From a virus, in IMG/VR virus record IMGVR_UViG_3300017708_000944, positions 1 through 43,504 of that record: DNA of 43,504 nucleotides; one strand, given 5' to 3'. Positions 38,435 to 43,504 of this stretch are shown one piece after another (position 1 is the stretch's first letter; each line of letters opens with the position of its first letter). Position numbers and translations under genes: made by a program. Below the pieces are notes generated by a model. That model worked only from the letters and a program-made list of their open reading frames with translations. It had not been told where the DNA came from and searched no databases.

Positions 38435-38913
38435 ACACACCCCACAATGTGTGATCTATCAAATTTATTTCTATTTGCATTTACAAAGGTATGCCACTTA
38501 GTTGTATCAACTAGATATACACTACCATCTGCAGGTAAATGTATTTTTGTTTCCTCTATTATAAAGAAACAACTTTCATTTGTAATTAGTGGTATGTGGA
38601 TTCTTTTACTATAATCTAAGTGCCAACTATAATTTCTTTTATCTGATATGATCATCAGTCTTGATCGGTATAGATTAAATTTTTCTATGACATCGTATGT
38701 ATATTTGTAATCATCATATAAACGAACATTACAATCTTCTTCATTATTTTTTAGATTGTCCGTTTTACCATTTGCTCCAGTGAAATCATCTTTTGAAAAT
38801 CCTTGCAAACTAACTTGAAGAGTACCTTTTATTTCTCTCTCTAAGTAACTATTAAATTCTGATTTTATTTTATCAATATCAACGGTATCTATTTTTTCTA
38901 TGTAATCACTCAT
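38431..38913 (-). CDS. Aspartyl/asparaginyl beta-hydroxylase-like protein, copy B
   Basis: The 160-residue protein (ATG at 38911-38913, ATGA overlap with the SDR-like gene) has the same blocks as copy A: RNYSWHLDYSKRIHIPLITN, CFFIIEETKIHLPADGSVYL and DTTKWHTFVNANRNKFDRSH. All metal and 2-oxoglutarate residues are kept. The N-terminal halves differ more, so the copies may act on different substrates. Confidence 0.82.
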   Translation of the reverse strand: MSDYIEKIDTVDIDKIKSEFNSYLEREIKGTLQVSLQGFSKDDFTGANGKTDNLKNNEEDCNVRLYDDYKYTYDVIEKFNLYRSRLMIISDKRNYSWHLDYSKRIHIPLITNESCFFIIEETKIHLPADGSVYLVDTTKWHTFVNANRNKFDRSHIVGCV

Positions 38914-39332
38914 GGACAAATTGTCAATTCCTTTAATCTATATGGTTGTTTTAATACCCAATCAATAATTTCAACACAATATTCTATAGTCATCTTTTTT
39001 TCTTTTACGTGATCTACTTTTGGACTATCAAAGTAACCAAAATTTAAACAGGTTGTGTTTACACCATCACAAAATAAATTATTGTTTGCTTCTCTCAATG
39101 CTCTCTTTTCAACGGCATACCTGTATTTAAAAGTAAAATCACTTGCATGGGAACCAATGTTTATTATACGTTTATTTAACTTAGCCGCTTTATATAACAA
39201 TTCCACTTGTTCAAATTTATTATGTTTACAATTGATAAAGATATCACAATCTTCTATGTTATTACAATTACCATATTTTTCTTCAAGTGATTTACCAAGA
39301 CCTCTCCTCGTCCCTGTAATATAATATTTCAT
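38910..39332 (-). CDS. Mini short-chain dehydrogenase-like protein
   Basis: The 140-residue protein has YYITGTRRGLGKSLEEKYGN (residues 3-22; TGxxxGxG cofactor motif), INIGSHASDF (Ser region) and YRYAVEKRALREANN (residues 70-84; YxxxK), plus TTCLNFGYFDSPKV. It lacks about 100 residues of a normal SDR, chiefly the helix/strand following the cofactor motif. Similar reduced SDRs occur in marine phages. It would oxidise or reduce an alcohol/ketone with NAD(P). It opens the minus-strand hydroxylase operon just downstream of the tmRNA coding piece. Confidence 0.75.
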   Translation of the reverse strand: MKYYITGTRRGLGKSLEEKYGNCNNIEDCDIFINCKHNKFEQVELLYKAAKLNKRIINIGSHASDFTFKYRYAVEKRALREANNNLFCDGVNTTCLNFGYFDSPKVDHVKEKKMTIEYCVEIIDWVLKQPYRLKELTICP

Positions 39333-39339
39333 AATTTAT

Positions 39340-39488
39340 CCCATTAGTAAATTGGTGACACTTTTCTGTTGCTAGGTAAGTGCCCAACCCCCTGCGATTA
39401 CGCTGCTAGGCGTAATCCAGATGGTGCAAAATTATCGTTTGCATTTGTGTTTGTAGACTCAAATACCTGTCGATCCTGTTTCACCCCC
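39340..39488 (-). ncRNA. ssrA: Split tmRNA, coding (mRNA-like) piece
   Basis: Minus-strand RNA starts GGGGGUGAAACAGGAUCGAC, the tmRNA 5' half tRNA-like domain (acceptor strand GGGGGUG, then D-loop-like GGAUCGACAGG). The tag frame GCA...UAA follows at 39398-39442. After it, GUUG with CAAC and CACUU with AAGUG can form a pseudoknot before the gene start at 39332. Positions 39482-39488 pair over seven bases with 39725-39731 of the acceptor piece, and 39452-39458 pair with 39768-39774 (P2 helix). The 3' half is absent downstream, so the gene is permuted. The 3' end is approximate. Confidence 0.88.
39398..39442 (-). other. tmRNA tag reading frame (ANDNFAPSGLRLAA)
   Basis: GCA resume codon at 39440-39442, then 14 codons and UAA at 39398-39400, preceded by AAACACAAAU. 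ANDNFA- at the start and -LAA at the end match tmRNA degradation tags; ANDNFA is typical of alphaproteobacteria. Confidence 0.88.
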
Positions 39489-39495
39489 ATCAAAA

Positions 39496-39702
39496 TTACG
39501 CGAGGAAGTATTGGTTGAACCCAAAGACTTCCATGATCATGAACGTAAAGAATAATAATAATACTGCCCAAAGAATCATCTTACCGCTTGCGTTAGTTGA
39601 TGCAAGTCGTATTCCTATTAGTTCGTTTCCTAATAATCTAACTCCGACTTCAAATTCATTTGTAGTAGTCTTTATGTCTATTATTTTATCTTTACTATCC
39701 AT
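39496..39702 (-). CDS. 68-residue membrane protein inside the tmRNA intervening segment
   Basis: The ATG at 39700-39702 has CGGAGACGAT upstream. The N-terminal part is soluble (DSKDKIIDIKTTTNEFEVGV, RLLGNELIGIRLASTNA) and the C-terminus has one membrane helix (MILWAVLLLFFTFMIMEVFG). The frame fits between the CCA end of the acceptor piece (39721) and the 5' G of the coding piece (39488), a segment that is usually short and noncoding in permuted tmRNA genes. If the precursor RNA is processed, the mRNA would be released between the two RNA pieces. No family recognised. Confidence 0.68.
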   Translation of the reverse strand: MDSKDKIIDIKTTTNEFEVGVRLLGNELIGIRLASTNASGKMILWAVLLLFFTFMIMEVFGFNQYFLA

Positions 39703-39720
39703 ATCGTCTCCGTGTAATTT

Positions 39721-39776
39721 TGGTGGAGGTGATGGGTACTGCCCCCATGTCCAGAATATCCTCCAACATCTACATT
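39721..39776 (-). ncRNA. ssrA: Split tmRNA, acceptor piece (3' tRNA-like half)
   Basis: Minus-strand RNA begins near AAUGUAGAUGUUGGAGGAUA, followed by UUCUGGAC, then the T-arm AUGGG-GGCAGUA-CCCAU, acceptor strand CACCUCC, discriminator A and encoded CCA (39723-39721). CACCUCC pairs with GGGGGUG of the coding piece. UGUAGAU (39768-39774) pairs with GUCUACA of the coding piece. The T-loop is not the usual UUCRANY; as I recall, alphaproteobacterial split tmRNAs have a similar GGCAGU arm. The 5' end is estimated from the late promoter just upstream. Confidence 0.85.
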
Positions 39777-39779
39777 TTT

Positions 39780-39787
39780 TATTTATA
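39780..39787 (-). promoter_or_regulatory. T4-type late promoter for the tmRNA operon
   Basis: Minus-strand TATAAATA preceded by TAG, ending just upstream of the predicted acceptor-piece start. Its expected start point (about 5-7 bases downstream) coincides with the acceptor piece. Half of a divergent pair with 39804-39811. Confidence 0.68.
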
Positions 39788-39803
39788 CTAGAAAACTATT
39801 TAG

Positions 39804-39811
39804 TATAAATA
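39804..39811 (+). promoter_or_regulatory. T4-type late promoter
   Basis: Plus-strand TATAAATA, 56 bases before the gene at 39868. It forms an inverted repeat (ATTTATACTA...TAGTATAAAT) with the opposite late promoter. Confidence 0.68.
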
Positions 39812-39867
39812 TAGTTGTGATTCATATTAAAGTAGTGACCTATATTAATTTCAATTGAAAGAAAAAG

Positions 39868-40356
39868 ATGGTCGCAGAAATTCTCGCTGGTATTGCTCTG
39901 GTAAAACAATCAGTTGATTTTATCAAGTCAAACATCAATACAGTAAAAGATATTTCTCAGATCGGTACTCAGTTAGAAAACCTCTTAGACGGTAATGCAC
40001 AAGTTCAAAAGGCAAAACTGGAAAGAGGAAACTCTGTGTCTGATCAGTTAGGGATTAAATCGGTTGCCACAGAGGTGATCGATGCAAAACTTGCAGCCGA
40101 ACAAATGGAAGAAATGCGAGAACTAATTGATCATAGATTCGGTTGGGGAACGTGGAAAGAAATTATCGCGTTACGTCAACAACGAATGAGAGAAGAGAAA
40201 GAACGTCTCGAAGAACTGAAGAGAGAAGCAATGAAAAAGCAAGCAGAGTTTCAAGAGAAACTTATGATTGCTATTCCATTAGGACTTGCTATACTCGCTC
40301 TCGCTGGTCTTTTCTTTTATATCTTTACAAAGGGTGCTACTGGCGGAGTTCTTTAG
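39868..40356 (+). CDS. Conserved phage membrane protein with long coiled coil
   Basis: The 162-residue protein has a helical N-terminus (ILAGIALVKQSVDFIKSNIN), a central region (LAAEQMEEMRELIDHRFGWG), a charged coiled coil (LRQQRMREEKERLEELKREA) and a C-terminal membrane helix (MIAIPLGLAILALAGLFFYI). I remember similar proteins, with the RFGWGTW motif, in marine T4-like phages, function unknown. It is the only plus-strand gene between 38 and 43 kb, has a late promoter, and its end overlaps the convergent gene by 20 bases. Confidence 0.75.
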   Translation: MVAEILAGIALVKQSVDFIKSNINTVKDISQIGTQLENLLDGNAQVQKAKLERGNSVSDQLGIKSVATEVIDAKLAAEQMEEMRELIDHRFGWGTWKEIIALRQQRMREEKERLEELKREAMKKQAEFQEKLMIAIPLGLAILALAGLFFYIFTKGATGGVL

Positions 40357-40621
40357 TATCATGAACATGAAGTTGCATCAACGCATAGTGCAAAACTTTA
40401 AGGAGATCTTTCCGAGCATCTTTGTCGGAACCCTTCTTGCCATACCTCTGAGCATACTTCATTACATTTCCAATCATGAAACCAGTTCCGTGACCACTGT
40501 CTACGATAAACTCAGTCGCTTGGAATTTCTCTTTGGAATAGTGTGCATCATAGGTTGCATCTACATACTCTTTAAATTCCGTCAATAGTTTTTCTTCATT
40601 GAACTTATAATCTATTTCCAT
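40337..40621 (-). CDS. DUF3310-like small protein
   Basis: Starting at the ATG at 40619-40621 (TAATG overlap, GGGAG ribosome-binding site) the protein is 94 residues. GTGFMIGNVMKYAQRYGKKG then SDKDARKDLLKVLHYALMQL is the G-N-x-x-K-Y-x-x-R-x-x-x-K ... D-L-x-K-x-x-x-Y pattern of DUF3310, a phage family sometimes called SaV-like nucleotide kinase, though this is unproven. It is co-transcribed with the cell-wall hydrolase. Confidence 0.75.
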   Translation of the reverse strand: MEIDYKFNEEKLLTEFKEYVDATYDAHYSKEKFQATEFIVDSGHGTGFMIGNVMKYAQRYGKKGSDKDARKDLLKVLHYALMQLHVHDTKELRQ

Positions 40622-41154
40622 TAAAACTCCCATCTATAAAATATGTGATCGTCAATCTTGACTGTTCGAATCTTTGTTGCCGCCCATGCAGGTATCACAT
40701 AGTTGGCATGGTAATGTGTAGCACCATTGGTAACATCGTCAATTGTACCTGCGTAAATTCGATGAGCAATATCACTAGCAAGGGTATAAACGTCCAACTC
40801 CCTAGCAATAATATCATCAGACTTACCGTCACAATACCAACTAAATTGACAACGGTGTCGAACAGGTATCTTAACGTCAGGATCTCTCCAACTAGGTCTC
40901 GTTGGGCCTTGATGAACAACCTCACAGTACGAGTGAGGGAAACGATTATCAAGAACACGATTGCGTACCACAAGACCAACACCTATCATTCCTTCTTTTG
41001 TTTGGTTCCTTGCTTCCCAATAGATATTGTTTGCAAGACAAACCTGTTCACTTAGTGCAGTGTGAAACTCACCTGCTTCTGCGATTGATGCACTCTCAGA
41101 TCCACTAGGAACCATAGAGAGTGCAACAAATCCAAAAACTAACTGCTTTATCAT
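40621..41154 (-). CDS. SleB-type cell-wall hydrolase (endolysin candidate) with signal peptide
   Basis: The 177-residue protein begins MIKQLVFGFVALSMVPSGSE, a plausible Sec or signal-arrest leader. The hydrolase_2/SleB domain follows: VCLANNIYWEARNQTKEGMI (catalytic Glu near residue 47), VGLVVRNRVLDNRFPHSYCE (residues 59-78), RCQFSWYCDG (residues 100-109) and ATHYHANYVIPAWA. SleB-type enzymes cut peptidoglycan glycan strands and serve as lysins in marine phages. Its promoter is sigma70-like, so it is not purely late. A holin candidate is far away at 13.7 or 20-21 kb. Confidence 0.85.
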   Translation of the reverse strand: MIKQLVFGFVALSMVPSGSESASIAEAGEFHTALSEQVCLANNIYWEARNQTKEGMIGVGLVVRNRVLDNRFPHSYCEVVHQGPTRPSWRDPDVKIPVRHRCQFSWYCDGKSDDIIARELDVYTLASDIAHRIYAGTIDDVTNGATHYHANYVIPAWAATKIRTVKIDDHIFYRWEF

Positions 41155-41182
41155 ATAACTACCTCAATATTATTATAGACAT

Positions 41183-41211
41183 ATGATAACAGAAAAAGGG
41201 GATCTTGTCAA
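41183..41211 (-). promoter_or_regulatory. Sigma70 promoter with -35 in a terminator-like hairpin
   Basis: Minus strand TTGACA (41206-41211), 17-base spacer, TATCAT (41183-41188). The -35 is in the loop of AAAGGGG...CCCCTTT followed by T residues. It drives the cell-wall hydrolase. Confidence 0.83.
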
Positions 41212-41217
41212 CCCCCT

Positions 41218-41316
41218 TTATTTCTTTTTACCTGATAAGTATTTTACTTGTTTTTCTTCTTTCTTACTCAACCAAGTTTTGATTTTCTTTCTTAACTTAC
41301 AGATCGGCCCTTCCAT
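41218..41316 (-). CDS. 32-residue basic peptide
   Basis: An ATG at 41314-41316 directly follows the stop of the upstream gene, with AAGGAG five bases before it. The product MEGPICKLRKKIKTWLSKKE then EKQVKYLSGKKK is Lys-rich and amphipathic. It ends at the terminator-like hairpin. Short, but the ribosome-binding site is excellent. Confidence 0.55.
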   Translation of the reverse strand: MEGPICKLRKKIKTWLSKKEEKQVKYLSGKKK

Positions 41317-41526
41317 CTAATCTCCTTTTCTGTTTGGATATTTTAAATAGTATGCTTCTTCAAAACCTTCTTCTATGTAACTAGTGTCTTCACCTTGATA
41401 CGTATTCCATAATCTATTGAAGTAACTGTTTGCGCTACCAAGTACAGTTTGTTCATTCCCTAGATGTCCCTTGACTATCCAAAAGAGTCTATGAGATTCC
41501 TTGTGTGTCAATGTATCCCACCGCAC
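41317..41526 (-). CDS. Small hypothetical protein after thyX
   Basis: The frame gives up to 69 residues from a GTG that overlaps thyX by 38 bases, or 64 from a TTG at codon 6. The text HRLFWIVKGHLGNEQTVLGS then ANSYFNRLWNTYQGEDTSYI and EEGFEEAYYLKYPNRKGD reads like a genuine small protein. No family recognised; the start is uncertain. Confidence 0.55.
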   Translation of the reverse strand: MRWDTLTHKESHRLFWIVKGHLGNEQTVLGSANSYFNRLWNTYQGEDTSYIEEGFEEAYYLKYPNRKGD

Positions 41527-42166
41527 TAGGGAATATTGCTGTTATTGCTTTAGCGCATTCTACTGCTAAGTCCATATGCTCTCTCTGTGTTCCGTTTGCA
41601 GACCTTAGTTCTATATAGTGAATCCAAGATCTTAACGTACCGTTTACATAAAGTCGTGACAATGTATTACCTTCTGGTAACACACACCTCGCCTGTTCTT
41701 TTGCAATACCGTTTTCTATCGCCCAGTCATATGCTTTCATTGCAGCGTACCAGACATTACTCTGGTGTTCTTCCCATGTAGTCATAAGTTTTGCGTCAGA
41801 TGTATCGATACTATTCTGTCTGTTCTTGGGATCTTGCAGTCTTGCCTTACGCATAACAAACTGATTGTCCATGTCTCGAACATCTGCATACCTCTGCGAA
41901 AACTCTTGGAATGAAAACGATCTGTGTCTTAGTAACTGTCTTGCAATGTCACGAGTAGTCTCTACTTCTATGCAAGCACTGACCATCTCAAATGGTGACC
42001 AGTGTTTGTGTTTGGCAAGGTAACGTAAAAGTTTTTCGGACGTTTCAGTGTTATTTTGATTCGATGGATTGGAGACACGGGCGCAATACGCAACGAGTTC
42101 CTGTATGTCATTACCGACATGTAAATTCTCCCCAGTCTGTGAGTATGATATTAATCTAGCTTTCAT
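41489..42166 (-). CDS. thyX: Flavin-dependent thymidylate synthase ThyX
   Basis: The 225-residue protein carries the ThyX signature RHRSFSFQEFSQRYADV (residues 79-95; RHRxxSxxxxSxR), preceded by HKHWSPFEMVSACIEVETTR and followed by QARCVLPEGNTLSRLYVNGT, then LRSWIHYIELRSANGTQRE. ThyX makes dTMP from dUMP using FAD, NADPH and methylene-tetrahydrofolate. Length matches the family. It is coupled to the phosphomannomutase-like gene by ATGA. It complements the class II reductase and MazG in dNTP supply. Confidence 0.95.
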   Translation of the reverse strand: MKARLISYSQTGENLHVGNDIQELVAYCARVSNPSNQNNTETSEKLLRYLAKHKHWSPFEMVSACIEVETTRDIARQLLRHRSFSFQEFSQRYADVRDMDNQFVMRKARLQDPKNRQNSIDTSDAKLMTTWEEHQSNVWYAAMKAYDWAIENGIAKEQARCVLPEGNTLSRLYVNGTLRSWIHYIELRSANGTQREHMDLAVECAKAITAIFPSAVGYIDTQGIS

Positions 42167-42891
42167 AGTTTATACTCATTATATGCTAACAATATGCTTC
42201 TTGTATGTTCCCAGTTTTTGACATGATGGTTTGTTCCATGTCTATTCTTTTCTGCGAGTGGGTAATCGTTACCACCCTCTTCCATTTTATCACCAAAGAA
42301 ATGCACGTCATGATCTTTTATTTCTGTCCATATCTGACCTTTGCTTGCACCTCTTGGAAATATATCTATACCAGTCTCCCCTGCAACCAATGCTTCAATG
42401 TCTGGGAACTTAGAGTTAAATGCTTCTGCAATCACACGTCTTTCATTCTCGTGATCATCCCACTCTCTATACATCATACGTTCTTCTAGGTTACAGTTTC
42501 TACCAACAACACTAAAGTTTACTGTGCCTGGCCTTTCTTCTATGTGATTACCAGTCTTCCTATGAAAACTACTGTCGTGTAACTTGTCTAATAAAAAGAA
42601 TGCAGCGTTGTCTGGTAACTTCCAGTCTGTTCTATATATCTCCTTACCTTGTTCAAATACATGATTACCAGAACAGTTATAAACTCTATCTGCCATGTAG
42701 TAAATGTCTATACCAACTTGTTCCAATGTCTTTTCTCTGTCAGATCCTGTAATCAGATAAACAAAGTTGTCTTCACAGAAGTCCATAAAGTATTTCTGAA
42801 ACTCCATGTCCATCTTCTGTCTACTCGGAGTGAGTGTTCCATCGACATCAAAAATAAACAAGCGTTCAGGCATCGGTAAATGATCTCTCAT
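42163..42891 (-). CDS. Eukaryotic-type phosphomannomutase-like HAD protein
   Basis: Starting at the ATG at 42889-42891 (ATGA overlap) the protein is 242 residues. Motif I is LFIFDVDGTLTPSRQKMD (residues 11-28), then NFVYLITGSDREKTLEQVG, NHVFEQGKEIY, HIEERPGTVNFSVVGRNC (residues 111-128, the PMM substrate loop), EWDDHENERRVIAEAF, ETGIDIFPRGASKGQIW and HFFGDKMEEGGNDYPLAE. This order is diagnostic of PMM1/PMM2-type enzymes converting mannose-6-P to mannose-1-P. It could feed GDP-sugars to the glycosyltransferases at 0-4 kb. Substrate is inferred from family. Confidence 0.88.
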   Translation of the reverse strand: MRDHLPMPERLFIFDVDGTLTPSRQKMDMEFQKYFMDFCEDNFVYLITGSDREKTLEQVGIDIYYMADRVYNCSGNHVFEQGKEIYRTDWKLPDNAAFFLLDKLHDSSFHRKTGNHIEERPGTVNFSVVGRNCNLEERMMYREWDDHENERRVIAEAFNSKFPDIEALVAGETGIDIFPRGASKGQIWTEIKDHDVHFFGDKMEEGGNDYPLAEKNRHGTNHHVKNWEHTRSILLAYNEYKL

Positions 42892-43106
42892 GGTATGTAT
42901 CCTAAACACCAGTTCTCTGCAGCGTCTTCTGCATATCTTAAACTATGTATAACACCGTTAGTCTTCATGTCGCGTGTTTCTTTTAACTCAGTCTTATTAT
43001 AGAAGTCAACCTCAAAATGATCATAGATTAAGTTATGATGTATTTCTGCTTTACGGTCTGGGTTCTTTTCGTCACCCCAAAATTCTGATATTAGTTTTCT
43101 CTTCAT
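42888..43106 (-). CDS. Small hypothetical protein
   Basis: The 72-residue protein (ATG at 43104-43106, TAATG overlap with the helicase stop) reads MKRKLISEFWGDEKNPDRKA, EIHHNLIYDHFEVDFYNKTE, LRYAEDAAENWCLGYIP. The second part is reminiscent of small T4-like proteins in which a beta hairpin precedes AEDAAENW; I do not know a function. It lies between helicase and phosphomannomutase genes. Confidence 0.65.
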   Translation of the reverse strand: MKRKLISEFWGDEKNPDRKAEIHHNLIYDHFEVDFYNKTELKETRDMKTNGVIHSLRYAEDAAENWCLGYIP

Positions 43107-43504
43107 TAGATATTCCAATCTTTAAACTTTGATATGTTCTCTCCTGCATCCGACTTATCAAACACTGGAGTATCATCTGTCAACGTTTGTTCGTTAGGAT
43201 CTACATCAAACAATCTCATCTTACTACGGTCAACACCAACAACAAACCTTTTATTGTTTGTAGGATCGTTGTATCTATTCTTCAATTGTTTGACCATGAT
43301 CTGACCTAAACCTTGGAGTTCTTCTGTAGATATGAGAGCGAACATGAGGTCAGCGGTAGCGGGTAATCCAAAAGACTCGGACGTATCTTCCAACCCAACA
43401 TCCGAGTTAGAATAACCAGAACGAGTCGTTTGTGTTGCAGAGAAGATCGGTACGTCAAACTCGACTGCAAGGCCGCGTAACTCTTCAGCAATTGCTTTAA
43501 TGTA
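43106..43504 (-). CDS. Replicative helicase, T4 gp41/DnaB-like, C-terminal part
   Basis: The frame is open to the window edge and gives the last 132 residues. YIKAIAEELRGLAVEFDVP then IFSATQTTRSGYSN is the RecA-fold motif H3 region (S-A-T-Q-T-x-R-x-G), followed by VGLEDTSESFGLPATADLMF, QIMVKQLKNRYNDPTNNKRF and VVGVDRSKMRLFDVD. In T4 gp41 the same S-x-x-x-G-L-P-A-T-A-D and Q-L-K-N-R-Y elements occur. It unwinds DNA at the fork. The Walker motifs would lie outside the window. Confidence 0.92.
   Translation of the reverse strand, partial: YIKAIAEELRGLAVEFDVPIFSATQTTRSGYSNSDVGLEDTSESFGLPATADLMFALISTEELQGLGQIMVKQLKNRYNDPTNNKRFVVGVDRSKMRLFDVDPNEQTLTDDTPVFDKSDAGENISKFKDWNI

Noticed and set aside
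39391-39412. GATTACGC...GCGTAATC inverted repeat as a stand-alone terminator or operator
   Set aside because: It lies across the end of the tmRNA tag frame and stop codon, where tmRNAs usually have a helix (P5-like); no U run follows.
39515-39808. Plus-strand frame of 97 codons antisense to the tmRNA acceptor piece and the 68-residue gene
   Set aside because: It has no ribosome-binding site and the opposite strand carries base-paired tmRNA structure and a better gene.
1-43504. CRISPR array, tRNA genes, integrase or attachment sites
   Set aside because: I saw no regularly spaced repeats, no complete tRNA cloverleaf other than the split tmRNA ends, and no recombinase; a tRNAscan-SE/ARAGORN run would be needed to exclude tRNAs fully.

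Overview
The window is a piece of a lytic, T4-like tailed phage (myovirus) genome of the marine kind. The evidence is the gene set: a gp41-type replicative helicase, T4-type RNase H (5' nuclease), PhoH, a B12-dependent class II ribonucleotide reductase, ThyX, a MazG-like pyrophosphohydrolase, two deoxynucleotidase-like HAD proteins, glycine-rich tail-fibre proteins and many short, tightly packed genes joined by ATGA, TAATG or TGATG overlaps. The DNA is A/T-rich, almost every gene before 31.3 kb lies on the minus strand, and no integrase, repressor or CRISPR array is visible. A split, circularly permuted tmRNA gene with an alphaproteobacterial-looking tag (ANDNFAPSGLRLAA) suggests an alphaproteobacterial host. 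This is inference.

Layout. 1-4.0 kb: a minus-strand sugar module with four small paralogous DxD glycosyltransferases around a clear SQD1/SqdB-type UDP-sulfoquinovose synthase. 4.0-13.6 kb: nucleotide metabolism and nucleases (EF-hand membrane protein, deoxynucleotidase, MazG-like protein, PD-(D/E)xK exonuclease, PhoH, RNase H, SNase, GIY-YIG, DUF1289 protein, NrdJ-type reductase), served by strong sigma70-like promoters. 13.7-27.8 kb: probably late or virion-linked genes, comprising a holin-like protein, two tail-fibre genes with a shared N-terminus, small membrane proteins, basic lysine-rich proteins with calcium-loop motifs, a nucleotidyltransferase-HNH fusion, a ligase-fold protein and a long conserved protein. 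27.8-31.3 kb: early-type genes (DUF932-like, DUF262-HNH, deoxynucleotidase), each behind its own promoter.

31.36-37.96 kb is an unusual plus-strand operon: fatty-acid desaturase, GNAT-like protein, five Fe(II)/2-oxoglutarate-oxygenase-like proteins (two with the metal-binding Asp replaced by Asn), a B12-binding-type radical SAM protein and a small unknown protein. It converges on a minus-strand operon (37.94-39.33 kb) with two more aspartyl/asparaginyl-hydroxylase-like proteins and a mini-SDR. I infer a small-molecule, lipid or virion-modification pathway; its product cannot be read from the sequence.

39.34-39.78 kb holds the split tmRNA. The acceptor piece (T-arm, CCA end) comes first on the minus strand, then a 68-codon membrane-protein gene in the intervening segment, then the coding piece with the tag frame. 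Acceptor-stem and P2 pairing between the two pieces both hold on inspection. Divergent TATAAATA late-promoter motifs sit just upstream. 39.9-43.5 kb: a conserved membrane coiled-coil protein, DUF3310-like protein, SleB-type cell-wall hydrolase, ThyX, a eukaryotic-type phosphomannomutase and the C-terminus of the gp41-like helicase.

The best candidates for new biology are the split tmRNA with an embedded gene, the plus-strand oxygenase/desaturase operon, and the sulfoquinovose-synthase/glycosyltransferase module.
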